Source of the DNA: Berberis thunbergii
Lineage: Eukaryota > Streptophyta > Magnoliopsida > Ranunculales > Berberidaceae
NCBI GenBank assembly: GCA_003290165.1
Contig: QNQO01000520.1
Coordinates: forward strand, 248,001-312,000
Length of the DNA: 64,000 nt
Direction: 5' to 3'
The notes under the pieces are model-generated. The model was given only the letters and a program-made list of their open reading frames with translations. It did not search any database and was not told where the DNA came from. This document shows, piece after piece, positions 21,050 to 32,749 of the stretch; position 1 is the first letter of the stretch; the number at the start of each line of letters is the position of its first letter. A program made the position numbers and the translations under genes.

Positions 21050-22469
21050 ATCCTAAGCTCCAAACTCAAATTGTTCAATTTCAAGAACATTTAAAGAAGG
21101 ACTTATGTTCTGAACTTCCCAATGCCTTTTGGCATCGTCGTCGTCATGTTGTTAGACTCCCTTATGAGCCTTCTTTATCAGATTCAATGATTCCCACTAA
21201 AGCTAGACCAATTCAAATGAATTCAGAGCTTATGGAACATTGCAAGAAAGAAATCAAAGCCTAACTATCCAAATAACTTATTAGGCATTCCAAATCTCTA
21301 TGGAGTTGTGCAGCCTTTTATGTTAACAAAGCAACAGAATTAGAGCGAGGGAGTCCTCGTTTAGTCATCAACTATAAGCCATTAAACCAGGCTTTACAAT
21401 GGATTAGATATCCCATTCCAAACAAAAATAATTTCTTAAAAGACTACACTCAGCTTGTGTTTTTTCTAATAGTTTGATCTCAAATCTGGATTTTGGCAAA
21501 TCCAGATCCATCCACTAGATCGATATAAAACAACATTCAATGTTCCATTTGGTCTTTATGAATGGAATGGTATGCCTTTCAGTCTCAAGAATGCTCATAG
21601 TGAGTTTCAGAATATCATGAATGATATTCTCTTGCCCTTTTCACACTTTACAATTGTGTATATCGATGATATACTTGTCTTCTCCGAATCAATTCCAGCC
21701 CATTGGAAACATTTGTACCAATTTGAAAAGATTATCAAAGAAAGTGGTTTAGTTCTTTCTCCAACAAAAATCAATCTTTTTCAAACAAATGTCCGATTTC
21801 TTGGACATAAGATTTTTCATGGGTCTATCACACCCATCTCTAGGGCAACTGATTTTGCAAACAAATTTCCAAATAAGTTAAAAAATAAAAACTAGTTACA
21901 AAGGTTTTTAGGATCTCTTAACTATGTTGCAGATTTTTACAAAGGCCTTCGAGTTTTACTTAAACCTATGTTTGCCAGACTTAAGCAAAATCTCGGCCCA
22001 TGGACTGAAGCCCATTCCCAAATAGTCCGCCATGTCAAGTCCAAAGTCAAGCATCTTCATTGTCTAGGGATTTCCAATCCAAATGCTTTCAAAATAGTAG
22101 AAACAGATGCGTCCAATTTAGGATACGGTACAGCGTCTCCCAGATTCTACTATCCAATTGGTCCGATACCATTCTGGTATTTGGAATCCAGTCCAATTCA
22201 ATTATTCAACAGTCAAGAAAGAAGTTTTAGCCATTGTTTTATGCATCATGAAATTTCAAGATGATTTAACAAATCAAAAATTTCTTTTACAAGTTGATTG
22301 CCAATCCACCAAAGAGATTTTAACAAAATATGTTTTAAATCTCGTGTCAAAACAGATCTTCGCCAGGTGGCAAGGTCTTCTTTCAGCCTTTGATTTTGAA
22401 ATTAAGTTTATAAACGGAACTGACAATTCTCTTGCAGATTTCTTAACCAGAGAATTCCTGCAAATATGA
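21050..22469 (+). pseudogene. Caulimovirid reverse transcriptase and RNase H remnant
   Basis: The RT thumb-proximal start (SELPNAFWHRRRHVVRLP) is near 21100. Fingers and palm are spread over several frames (RLVINYKPLNQ; FGLYEWNGMPFSLKNAHSEF), and the catalytic YIDDILVFS (YIDD at 21659-21670) is intact. RNase H follows: KIVETDASNLGYG near 22090, QFNYSTVKKEVLAIV near 22190 and NSLADFLTREF near 22425. WNGMPF plus YIDD favours caulimovirids over gypsy elements. At least three frame breaks are seen between 21264 and 22260. Confidence 0.8.
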
Positions 22470-23818
22470 GTTATCCTAACTCATCTTCATACTGTCCTCC
22501 TCCTTTTTTAAAACCCAAATCAAAATCCCAATATGCTATAGCGCATTCTGCATCAAAGCATCAAACCCCTCTTTCTTACGCCCTTTCCCTTTCTCAAAAG
22601 TTCACCCCGTTGAACCAAGAAGAAGAAACCACTGGTTCATCCATGACCAGTTTTACAAAGCCGCAAACTTCGGCACCAAATCCATATATCCCAAAAGCAT
22701 GTTTAGAGTACATCACTATGATTGAACCTCTATGTATGCTTTCACCAAAGAGCCCCAGCTCATAGCCAAAAATTTGTTTTCTCAACAACAGCAGTTCGAA
22801 TAAGCAGACACTCTCAAATCTCAAGAATTCTATGAGTTTATCCTTGTAGGTATAGATTCAGTGATAGTCACTCATCACTATGATAAAGAAAACCCATAAA
22901 GGATCACCTTTTTCAAGTGTCAGATCCTCAAAGTTATCTCTGAAGCTGATTGGAACCAGTTTCCTCACTATCACAAGAAGTTCTTAGTGAACTATGTTCC
23001 CCAGACTTACAATTACCTTGATTATAAGCTAGCTTGGTCAAGGGCCTTCTTCATACAATCGCAGAACTGTGGCCATTCTTGGTTCTTCTTGTTCTGCCAG
23101 AAGTTCAAACAAAAGTCTGTTCCACTATGGTTCCAGCATACCTGGTGGAGCTACTTTGGTCCAATACAAGACATTCTTCCTCCTGCTGTTCAGGAAGGAT
23201 GGAAGATTTTTCAAGAAAAGTACTAACCTCCAATCCCTGTAACAGAACAGGTATTGTCGCTTTAGTTCTTCATCTGGTTTGGTTTGTCCTGGATCCTATG
23301 CTGGGATTATACATGCTCAGCTCTAGCAAACCTTACCAATCCAAGAATGCTCCAATGTGATTTGTCGCCGTTTTAAAGTTAAATGGTGAGCACAGTTTGA
23401 CCACTCCAAAGTTACAAAAGAAGGAGTTCTCAGCTTCTTCTTCGGCAAAAATCAATCTCCTGCTCCTCAGGTAAATCCTATTGAAACCTTCTATGATGCA
23501 AAGCTTCTCCGACAACATATTCAGAATCAGCTCAGAGGAAAACCTACAAAAGCTCAACTCTTTGAGACACTCTCCAAGATCTGCTCAGAAGAGTCAATGA
23601 AGAAGACGAACCAACAGTTCCTCTTAATGAAGATGACTGTTATAACGTTTTCTCTCCAATCACCCAACTGTCCATTATCTCAAGAGGCAATATCTGCCAA
23701 CACTACTACAAAACAAAAGAACTTTCGATCCAGACAGCCCGACAGTATCTTTCAAAGGCATCACATGAAGCCACTGTTCGTCCAAATCAAAAGTAGCTAC
23801 AGGTTAAAGCATCTTTAA
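22466..23818 (+). pseudogene. Downstream viral frame of unknown function
   Basis: Broken frames follow the RNase H after a short overlap at 22466. Recognisable pieces include NYVPQTYNYLDYKLAW, a Trp-rich WWSYFGPIQDI block, and a Gln/Glu-rich tail to 23818. Similar Trp-rich proteins are annotated in many plant genomes next to caulimovirid polyproteins. I know no established function and assign none. Confidence 0.5.
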
Positions 23819-23929
23819 CAATATCTACCGACAATCACATGCGAACAGTATTCGCATCTTAATCAATTACAAAGGACAAATCTTCCACCAACCCTATCCT
23901 CCAGCGAGGCTTATCTTCGCTTGGAATCT

Positions 23930-24136
23930 ATCTATATATAGGACTTAGATATCAATGTTATGGTAAGCGAGTTTCGAGTGTGAAAATCCTTACGCCTTTT
24001 ATCTATAAGTTTTAAAGCTTTCATTTGTAATCTTTTCTTTTCTCTTGCTTTGTAAATATTTCAATAAATCTTATCTTTCCAAGAACTGTTATCATCTGAA
24101 CATCTCGTTATACTAGCTAAAACCTAGTATCGGCAC
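23930..24136 (+). promoter_or_regulatory. Pararetroviral promoter, polyA signal and possible primer site
   Basis: TCTATATATAGG at 23931-23942 is a strong TATA box. AATAAA at 24063-24068 follows about 125 bp downstream, the distance expected when a genomic RNA starts just after TATA and ends at a signal inside its own terminal repeat. TAGTATCGGCAC at 24125-24136 resembles the initiator tRNA-Met primer site TGGTATCAGAGC (8 of 12 bases). The promoter is consistent with the 35S-type position. Confidence 0.55.
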
Positions 24137-24409
24137 CGTTCGTTTTAACAGTTTAAGGAATAGTATTGTATTTTTGTATTTCATATCTTCTTCTCCGATT
24201 TCTGCATATCATCTGTTTATCATCCCTGTCATCTATCTTATCTCTTGTTAGCATAATGGACTTAGTGGTTGGGCCAGTTCTACCAATTCAATGTGGGGAA
24301 ATTTCAAGCTCTTCTGAGTTTTGAAAGTTTCGTTTCTATTGAATGACCTCAAGTCTTATTTGCCCATCAACAAATTTTGTAAATAAATAAACATAAATTC
24401 TATTTGTCG

Positions 24410-24529
24410 AGGAAACTAGTGAGAGAGGGAGGGAGGACCCTCCATCTCCCTCGCGACACGTGCAAGTGATGGGAGGCACGCATCGCAAGGGAAATAGAAC
24501 GTCTTCCCTCCCTCCCTCGTTGGTTTCCT
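24410..24529. mobile_element. Small GC-rich hairpin MITE
   Basis: The left arm AGGAAACTAGTGAGAGAGGG and the inverted right arm (AGGAAACCAACGAGGGAGGG when reversed) flank a short GC-rich core. Its GGGAGGGA tract recalls the larger hairpin at 41592-41772. No clear target duplication was found. Confidence 0.5.
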
Positions 24530-24540
24530 TGCTAGCTAGA

Positions 24541-25231
24541 ATCACTCATAAATAAATAAGTCAAAAAGATTCTTCTTTGTTAACAAAAATATTGATTTAT
24601 CATGCTCAAATTTATCCAAGGGATTGAAACGTCATTTTTTTGTTTGATCAAAGCATCCTTTAGTGGACCTAAACTTGAACTCTGTCATTTTGTAGGTTGA
24701 AAGAAATTGACACATTATACAACCAAAATTTGGGTGGTTGGGTATGACAGGAAAGAAAATGCTAGTTTTGACCATGTGTTCAAGTTATTATTATGCATTC
24801 ACCCAAGCCAACCCAACCGAACCGTCAACTAAGAAATATTCAATGCGTGTGTAATGTGATGATTTAACAATTCGGTTTCCTCATACTTTTCAAGATCAAA
24901 ATAATTAAGCAGGCTTTCTAGAACATAAATTAATTGATTATAATATATTAGATTTACTTTTTCGCTTTGGTTTTGTTCAAAGATCAAAAGTCCCCTTCCC
25001 TTCCCTCACCACACCGTACTAGTTGAACACATTTTTGTTTGGTAAATAAGATAATACATAACATATTCTTCAATCTCTCATATTATAAAAAGAAAGAACA
25101 TCTCCCTCCCTAAACACACATTTATTATTCAATTGTGCAGAGAGTGGGAAAACGCAAGATACAGAGAGTTCAACCACGACCATCTCTCTCTCTCTCTCTC
25201 TCTGTTTCTCTGTTCCAAAACCACAGAAGAA
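24541..25231 (+). promoter_or_regulatory. Upstream region and 5' leader of the PLC-X gene
   Basis: The stretch is AT-rich without other genes. A CT microsatellite of about ten units (25184-25204) lies just upstream of the start codon, a position common for CT/GA tracts in plant 5' leaders. No definite TATA is picked. Confidence 0.35.
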
Positions 25232-28200
25232 ATGAAGGCATGAAGATGAAATATCTCTCACTCTTCTTTTTTTTTTTTTTTTTTTTTTTTTTCTAATTCT
25301 TGTTTGGTTTAATGATATATAGCAATCAATTTTAATTTTGATATTTTTGCAGAAAACAAGCAATTCCATTTCAGTTCTTCTTCTAGTGATTGCAACTCAT
25401 GTCTTCTTCATCTCTTCATGCGCTCTCAAGGTTTGTTTATAAAAATTTCCTCTTTAGATCTATTTGTTATTCATCTTTCGCCGCCCGCCCGCCCGCACAC
25501 GCATGTTAATATGTATCATCTCCATGTAATTTATTATACATAGGTTGGACAAACGTGTGGTGCAGACCAGAACTGTGACCAAGGTCTGCAGTGCGGAACT
25601 TGTGTGGCAAATGGAAATTTCAGGCCGAGATGCACTAGGAATCAGCCAATAAGTCCTACTTCAAAAGCCAAAGGACGACTACCCTTCAACAACTACTCAT
25701 GGCTCACCACGCATAACTCTTTCGCTTTGTATGCTCAGAAATCACCGATAGCAGGATCCGTGATTCTTGCTCCTACTAACCAGCAAGACTCCATCACTGA
25801 TCAGTTGAAAGTAAGTTCCTTCATTTCTCTCTTTTTTGTTCTTTTTTTCATAATTGAATTTTTGTGGCCGGAAAGATTGAGAGGAGGTTTGGTAGTAGTT
25901 AGCTTTACTCTTTCACTCTTTGAAAATCAAATATGCTCATCAGTTGCTATCATCGAGCCGAAAAGACCACTAAGTCCTTGGCTTTTCGCCATAATTAAAA
26001 CATAGTTAGTTGTGCCTACCTATTCCCATTTGCAACAGGGTTTTGTGACAAGGTTTCTGAACTATATATAACATTGTTCACTTTGTAAATATAGTGTATA
26101 TAGAGTTAGTTTCTAAACAGACACCACTAACAAATGCAATAATAATGTGCATATAAGTATGGATTGAACAATAGAAATTACAATGTTTTGACAAAATACT
26201 TGTAAAAAAAAATGGATGGATACTTTGGTCTTTCTGTTCATAAATAAATATTATCACACAAGCGAAAGAAGAGCCCACCCAGTGATAAAGAAACTGTCAG
26301 GACGAAATGGGTATGTGATGGGCCTTCTGGTTGTGTGGTGTCTCATATTTTTGCCCATTTTTATGGAAATATTATCTTCCGTGTGTTAACTTGTTATGAT
26401 AGTTTGTGGATAAGGTCATTTTCATCAGAGCTGAAAACCTGTGGCAGTCGTTACATTTCAATCAATCCTATTGCTTTCTTGCATCAAATGGGTGAGACTA
26501 GATTCTAATCTAAGCATGCTCATTTCACCCACCCAGAATTATAGCTGTAGAAACCAATACGTGTGATTAAGTTGTCAGTGTGAGATTGTATAGAGTTTAG
26601 TTTTAAACACACAAAAAAAACCAGGGTAAAGGGGAGTCATATACTAGTTACCAATTGGGTAAGCTGGCGTTTAAAATTAACATAGATAGTATACTTGATT
26701 TACGAATAAACTTATGATAATAACAAAATTTTGTAGAAATTGAGGAGTTAATCAATTGGGTGAAGTGTGTTATGATGCTATTATCAATTGGGTGAAGTGT
26801 GTTATAATGATATTTAAGTATTTATGCAAAATGGAGAAAGATGCAGGGTTTTTTTTCCCCTTTTTAACGAGGTTGAGAAAAAAGATAAGAATTTTATGTG
26901 GTGTGCTCGCTTGTTGATAATGGATGTTAATATGTTATGCAGAATGGAGTTAGGGGTTTCATGCTGGATATGTATGACTTCAACAATGACATCTGGTTGT
27001 GTCATTCTTTCCAAGGAAAATGCTACAACTTCACTGCATTTGTAAGTGTTTCTATTTCTTTCTCTGTGTTCACATTCATTATGCAGTAAGAATATCTTAA
27101 AATTTTTTGGATCTGATCAATCTAATTGATTAACAGCAACCTGCCATAAATGTGCTCAACGAGATGCAAGTGTTTCTCGAAGCAAACCCTTCAGAAATTA
27201 TTACTATCATCATTGAAGACTATGTTTCTTCCCCTCAAGGCCTAACCAAGGTCTTCAACGCTGCTGGCCTCCGGAAATACTGGTTTCCAGTTTCTCGAAT
27301 GCCTAAAAATGGCGAAGATTGGCCTACTATTGACGATATGGTTCAGAAGAACCAGCGATTAGTCGTATTCACCTCAAAATCAGCTAAAGAGGCTTCTGAA
27401 GGTATAGCTTATGAGTGGAGATACGTCGTTGAGAACCAATGTGAGCTTCCACTTCCACCCTAACTAAAAAATTGGACAGAATGTAATGCATTTCAAGTAA
27501 ATGAACTCAATTTTGATGTTGGGCTAATTTACAGACGGCGATGGGGGACTGAAAGCGGGTTCCTGTCCTAATCGTGGGGAATCGTCTCCCATGAACACAA
27601 AATCAAGATCACTAGTCCTACAAAACTATTTTCCTAGCACTCCAATACTAACAGAAGCTTGCAAACACAACTCTGCGCCATTGATTAGTATGGTGAACAC
27701 ATGTTATGAAGCTGCGGGTAAACGGTGGCCTAACTTCATTGCTGTAGATTTTTACAAGGTATTCTTAATGACTATGATTTAAGTCCATTTGTCATACCAT
27801 CTCATAACAAATCTTCACCTAGTTTTATGTTGTTGGTGTCACAGAGAAGTGATGGAGGCGGAGCGCCTGAAGCTGTAGATGTAGCAAACGGTCATTTGAC
27901 TTGTGGGTGCGACAATATCGCCTTATGCAAGGTCTAATACTGTGCACATTCAAAATTTTATTCTGTTTGACCGAAATTGATAAAGCAATAACATTAGTAT
28001 ATGCTGAATGGGAATAACAGCTAATTAAGGTCCTAACTTAACCTAACCACCCGATTATTAGACTAATACTGCTATTTAATGCAGGCAAATTCAACTTTCG
28101 GAACTTGTGACGCTCCTCCTGAGGCAAGCCAACCACCTACTACACCTGTGGTACTAGCTAATGACTCCGGGGCCGCTTCCATGTATAGCAGACTTTTTCA

Positions 28201-28258
28201 AATACCTTTCTTGTTTGGAACAGTTTCCACGACAATTCTTTTGCTCATTTCACATTAA
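25232..28258 (+). CDS. PI-PLC X-domain-containing protein (At5g67130-like), GPI-anchor type
   Basis: Exons are 25232-25237 (uncertain), 25353-25430, 25544-25810, 26943-27041, 27137-27440, 27535-27758, 27845-27931 and 28085-28258; exons 2-8 join in frame with GT-AG introns. The product starts with a signal peptide ([20 protein letters not shown]), followed by a Cys-rich segment ([16 protein letters not shown]), then the PLC-X core. WLTTHNSFA and WLCHSFQG hold the two catalytic-type His residues, and GFMLDMYDF lies between. The C-terminus ends in a hydrophobic tail ([15 protein letters not shown]) after small residues, as for GPI-anchored secreted proteins. No PLC-Y or C2 domain is present, so it is of the bacterial-like single-domain type. 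Substrate and role are not established. Exon 1 would need a GC donor (MK, then gcatga). Confidence 0.85.
25267..25295. repeat. Poly-T tract in PLC intron 1
   Basis: A run of about 29 T lies within the first intron of the PLC-X gene, about 30 bp after the proposed start codon. Such runs are length-variable and may also mark the tail of an inserted retroelement, for which there is no other evidence. Confidence 0.7.
26752..26818. repeat. 32-bp tandem duplication in PLC intron 3
   Basis: ATCAATTGGGTGAAGTGTGT with its following bases occurs twice in direct succession (about 26752 and 26783), differing at one or two positions. It lies in the 1.1-kb intron upstream of exon 4. Confidence 0.7.
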
Positions 28259-28686
28259 ATCCTTTTTCTTTTTCTTTTTCCTTTTCCACTTCGCATCTAA
28301 ATTTGTTAATGGACATCAAAAACCCATTTGAGTAATAGTTGGGTGTGGTAGAGATATTTAGTGTATATCATCAGCATATTTTTTTATCCAATATGTGTGG
28401 TTGTTCGTTATAGATTAACATACACATGCACCAACCCTTGTTCACAATAAATACTTGAGCACATTTGGTTGACAGTTGCTCTGCTTCTTCACCTACTTCT
28501 GTAACAAAAATGGGATGCTAAAGCCACCTCATTTGCACATGTTGACATACATGAGATAATACTCTTAATCCCACGACTCTATTGATTAAGTTCCTAAACC
28601 ACCAGACTTATGGGCATTTTCTTTTTCAATATATGGGTGTTAGAACAACGCTCTTGATCAAGTTTCAGCGATCGACTTTTCCGTCT

Positions 28687-28779
28687 GGAGGCTAAAATAC
28701 AATTTTGCCCCCCCCCCCCTTTAAACACCTTTTTGAAATGTGTTTAAAGAGTGAAGGCAAAATTGTATTTTCACCCTCC
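28687..28779. repeat. Hairpin, about 23-bp arms
   Basis: GGAGGCTAAAATACAATTTT on the left is answered by its near-perfect inverse GGCAAAATTGTATTTTCACC on the right, around a poly-C tract and a second small inverted repeat TTTAAACAC/GTGTTTAAA. It is probably a tiny foldback element or MITE remnant. Confidence 0.6.
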
Positions 28780-28904
28780 CAAGCTGAGCTGGTTTCCCAA
28801 GCCACCTAGAATTTCTTTTCGCCCCCAGGCCACCTAGAATTTCTGTATCAAATTATAATCCCAGATTGCAGGACATGTTTTACTTGATTTCCCACAACAA
28901 AAAC

Positions 28905-29033
28905 ATGATGGGATCTCTAGCGTATATAATATAACCCACAGAAAGCTGCCTCAAAATTTTTTGAACCATTCTAGGCGTGGAGAAAACCATCGACATGATG
29001 GGATCTCTAGCGTATATAATATCACCCACAGAA
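28905..29033. repeat. 39-bp direct repeat pair, 90 bp apart
   Basis: CATGATGGGATCTCTAGCGT and the following TATATAATAT..CACCCACAGAAA occur at 28905-28943 and 28995-29033, with one difference. Nearby, TTTTTTTACCAGTT with AATTCCCAAAA is also doubled. This indicates a local tandem duplication. Confidence 0.75.
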
Positions 29034-29796
29034 ATTTGGAATTCCCAAAATGGTTCAAAATTTTTTTTACCAGTTTCCTCGCCATTTAGAATTCCCAAAA
29101 TTTTTTACCAGTTGGCATCAAAACGACTGCATTCCCCCTCATTCGCACCACAATGACCCATGTCCTTGCTTCTCTGCTTATTCATTAAATTCAAACCATA
29201 AACGAACCAACCTCAATTCCTCTCTGGCACCAGATTTGCTTATTTAAGTGGAAAAATATTTTGACCCTATTTTTTTTGTTGATGGGTAACTTACAGTACA
29301 CTAGATTTTCCAGTTAAACTGATGTAATAATTGTATGATAACTTCAATCTTGCTGCAAGACAAGAAAACATGCTATCACGCCCTATACAATCTTAGCATC
29401 TAAACCATCATAAATTGGACAAACAACTGCATCTTTCACCAAGTAAAAAAACTTTCGGATCAATGCTCCTGTCCATGCTATGCAAGTCAGTTCCAGACCA
29501 CCATCTCAAGGGCAGAGGTGAAGAATAATAAAACGAATTGGTTTTCCACATCTTTCACTGATATGAAGAAAACAAACCAGGAATGGAAATTATAAACCAG
29601 CTTCAAACAACATTTTCAAGTATTAACTGATGTGAATTAAGGAAACATCTTAGTCAAGTCAGACATAGCCCACAATTTTAACTACAGTACAACAGCTTAG
29701 AAACATAGAAAGAAGATGCACTTGTCCATCTCAAAATCAAAGCAAGTTAGAGAACTAAGCTGACTAAATATTCCATAACAAACTACCCATGCAAAC

Positions 29797-32567
29797 CTAT
29801 TGGAATGAAGGAGATGCAGCACCTGCACCTGGTGGAGGTGCACCACCACCTCGGCCAAACCCACCTCTGCCAGCACCCTGCATCATTTCAACCACAACCC
29901 GTGACTCAAAATTCAATTAAAATGTAAAATGCTTTCACAAAGAAAGCCATTACGCAAGAGTTCAATTAAAATTAACCATTTTACATTAATATGCATATGT
30001 ACTTTTTTTTCAATAAAACCAGAGCTTCATTAAGATTACTAGAAAGAAAGGAATCAGTAAATGAATTATAGGGCCACATGTACCTACTTTATATTTTGAA
30101 GGTATCATATAATATTCTAGATTACCAACGGCAAGTGTAAGACTCAATTGAGCATCTTCATGTGCAGGACTATAGTTCAACTTTATTAGGGAATTAATAA
30201 GTTATTTATTTTTATAAAGAATTCAGGTTGGAGAGCAGCTCTCTTACTCTTACCAGTTTGCACAAATGAGTGACAAGATCCCAAACAAGCCAAACACACT
30301 ACAATAGTGGTATTGTAACCAACAAGAACAAAATCAACTTGTAACTAATATAAATCAAAGAGTAACCAAGCACAAGGTTGCAACTGTGAACTAACTTACC
30401 CAAATGAGTTTCTTGCAAAAATATATAGAAAGTTCTCACGTAGAATAACAATATGCTAGAGGTTCTGATCAACAAACCATAGGGAAAATAGAAATGCCAA
30501 TAGAACACACAGGCACCAAAATGAAAGGCCAGGAAAGTGTAAACACCAATAATAAAACAAGATTGAAAACAAAAGCAATAAACCAAGTGCCTGCTTAATT
30601 AATGCTACTTTAAAGTGTGCCATATGAGAAGCCCTGAATACAAATTCCAATGAAAAATGCAGACACGATAATGTTACGACTACTCAATTGCTCTAAATTG
30701 CTTGGTGCAACCAATCATTTTGTTTACAATTATGATATAGGTGATCAAAATTTAAAGGGAACGCTTCCAGCAAAAAATATATACTAGATGGGTTTGGAAT
30801 CATATATCTCCTACTTGTTGCCACGCGACAGTTGGACAAAGAGACATTTGGATAAAAGAAGAAAATCAGAACAAGTAACCATTCAAAGATGGCAACTCAC
30901 AGCATCAGTTGCAGGTAGAATGGATTATGTCAGGCCAGTTGGAACAGACAAGGTAAAAACATGGGGAAGTTTCCTAATTTAATGAATTTGTATGGGAAGA
31001 TTTATATGTTTACACCATACCCCAAAAGCAGTAACACAAAAATACATCAGAATAAGTGCACTGCATTACTTACCCTGAAAGATGGTTGAAATTCAGCTGG
31101 AGCACCACCTTTGTCCCCACCAAATTCTCCTTGACCACCACGAGGTCCTCCACGATAACCGTCCCTGTCACCAAATCTTGGTCTGTCTCCCTCAAATCGA
31201 GGTGGCCCTCTGCAGGTTTGAATAATAAATAATTTATCAAATGCTTTACTAATTGAACATTCCAAAACAGAATATGTTATAGATATATAAAGCTACCGAT
31301 TCAAACAACTAACTGATTTACTGTATATAATTAACAGCTACAAAAAAAATTCTGGAAACAATTCACATGTGTGTGAGTAACAAATTAGCTAACCATTCAT
31401 TCACTCATCTTTATCGATACAGGATACAGGATACAGGATACAGGATTTATACAGGATACAGGATACAGGAACATCACCTCATTCTTAAAGCAATAATAAA
31501 TTAACCATCCACATTTCTAAAATTTGGGGGGAAGGGGGGTGGGGGAGGTGATTTATAGAAGTTACTCGTTTTAATATAATTGATAAAATACCAAGTCATT
31601 TTTTTTAAACCATTTTCATTTTATTTACCTTTTCATATCGTACACCTGCATTAAAAGTTATGGAATTTTAACTTCAACATATTCTACAGGTTATTTCATT
31701 CAAACAACCATTCTTTAATTGTAAGTGAGAAATCAGTTGAAGAGATATATAAGTGGGGCAATGAGACTCCTAAATGGTGCACTCATTAGTCACCACAATG
31801 TTAGATACTAAGAGTTTTAACATATTTAGGCAATTTGAATCTTAAATGGTATCGCTTAACACCACTTGTGTACATAATCAAAGTTTAAATGAATCAACTC
31901 AACCAGTAAACAGAACCCATAGACCAACAGAAGTAGCAAATCACAATCCATGATAAGCACATAGAAAACAACACTAGAAACAACCAAATCCACGGGATGA
32001 AAAATGAGAAAGAATACCTAGGGCGGTCACCGCCAGGTCCACCCATGGGGCGACCAGGAGGTTTGGCAGACTTCTTCAAAGTGGCTGGAACAATCTCAGA
32101 TGGCAAATTCAAGAAGGTTCTGAGAAACTCAATACCATCGTTGGTGAGATACCAGTAGTAATGCATCCATGCGAAGTTTTCCCTCACGTACTCCTTGGAT
32201 TTGAAGCTCTGCATCAGCTTAATGACCTGCAAGTTGGGCACATCGATGTCTGGGTGCTTCTCCAAGTTGTAATCCTTCTTGGCGAACAAAACCCCCTCTG
32301 CAGTCCAGTCCACAAAAACACACACGATATGAATAACCCACTTTGAAATCAAAACCCCATATTCGTAGAAAACCTAAATAAGAATAGATTTCAGAGGAAG
32401 AAAAGAAAAGAAGGGTAGGTACCTTGGAAGAGGTATTTGCAGATTTCATGACGGTTCTTCTTCGGGATGATCTGTAAAGACAGAGAAAGGGAAGATTAAA
32501 GAGATGGGAATAAAACCTGCAGAGAAGGAAGGGGATCCAAGTGAAGAGAAGAGGAGAGAGTTACCAT
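29797..32567 (-). CDS. RPS10: 40S ribosomal protein S10 (eS10)
   Basis: Five exons on the minus strand, 32565-32567 (ATG only), 32423-32471, 32018-32297, 31074-31209 and 29797-29877, join in frame with GT-AG introns to 182 codons plus stop, the normal eS10 length in plants. The N-terminus is [17 protein letters not shown]. The conserved core includes [20 protein letters not shown], [17 protein letters not shown] residues, [17 protein letters not shown] and [16 protein letters not shown]. The C-terminus is Gly/Arg-rich ([23 protein letters not shown]). eS10 is a component of the 40S head near the mRNA entry channel. Plant genes of this family commonly begin with a tiny first coding exon. No lesion is seen; one copy of a multigene family is presumed. 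Confidence 0.93.
31417..31470. repeat. Heptamer microsatellite (ATACAGG)n in eS10 intron
   Basis: ATACAGG is repeated about seven times in two blocks separated by ATTT. It lies in the intron between exons 3 and 4 and is a length-polymorphic marker candidate. Confidence 0.85.
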
Positions 32568-32639
32568 GGTCGTGAGAGTTGGGAGAGTTGAGAGAGGGTG
32601 AAGGGGCGGAGAAGAGAGGTTGCCTTTGCGACTGCGAGG

Positions 32640-32680
32640 CGTAAAAAACCCTAACCCCTGTGTGTGTGTACCATATAAAC
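32640..32680 (-). promoter_or_regulatory. eS10 promoter: TATA and telo box
   Basis: Upstream of the start codon, read on the minus strand, are a TATA-like TTTATATGG (about 32672-32680) and then TTAGGGTTT, the reverse of the telo box AAACCCTAA (32646-32654). Telo boxes close to the transcription start are typical of plant ribosomal protein genes and bind Pur-alpha or TRB-type factors. Spacing from the TATA and the ATG at 32567 is as expected. Confidence 0.7.
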
Positions 32681-32749
32681 AGTAACCACGTGGATTTCGT
32701 CCGATTTTTGAATGCTCAAAATGCCTCTCAACTCTCAATTAGCCCTCTC

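Larger units (their letters stand above)
16940..24140 (+). mobile_element. Decayed endogenous caulimovirid (plant pararetrovirus)
   Basis: In order on the plus strand are a 30K-type movement protein remnant, a coat-protein-like region ending in a CCHC zinc knuckle, an aspartic protease remnant, a reverse transcriptase with YIDD, RNase H, a further downstream frame, and a TATA-type promoter with a polyadenylation signal. No integrase and no LTRs are seen, which separates it from Ty3/gypsy elements and fits Caulimoviridae, probably near the florendovirus/petuvirus group by motif style. It carries many stops, frameshifts and one transposon insertion, so it is an inactive fossil. The borders with host DNA are approximate. 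Confidence 0.8.
28259..29796. other. Intergenic region between the PLC-X and eS10 genes
   Basis: There is no gene. It contains an inverted repeat (28687-28779), a duplicated segment (28905-29033) and the 3' flank of the eS10 gene (29300-29796). Confidence 0.5.

Noticed and set aside
24125..24136. LTR retrotransposon primer site at the viral region
   Set aside because: No LTR precedes it; the match is partial and its place after a promoter fits a pararetroviral leader better.
30299..30650. Hydrophobic minus-strand frames that look like membrane proteins
   Set aside because: They lie wholly inside the last intron of the eS10 gene, are AT-rich and lack any conserved motif.
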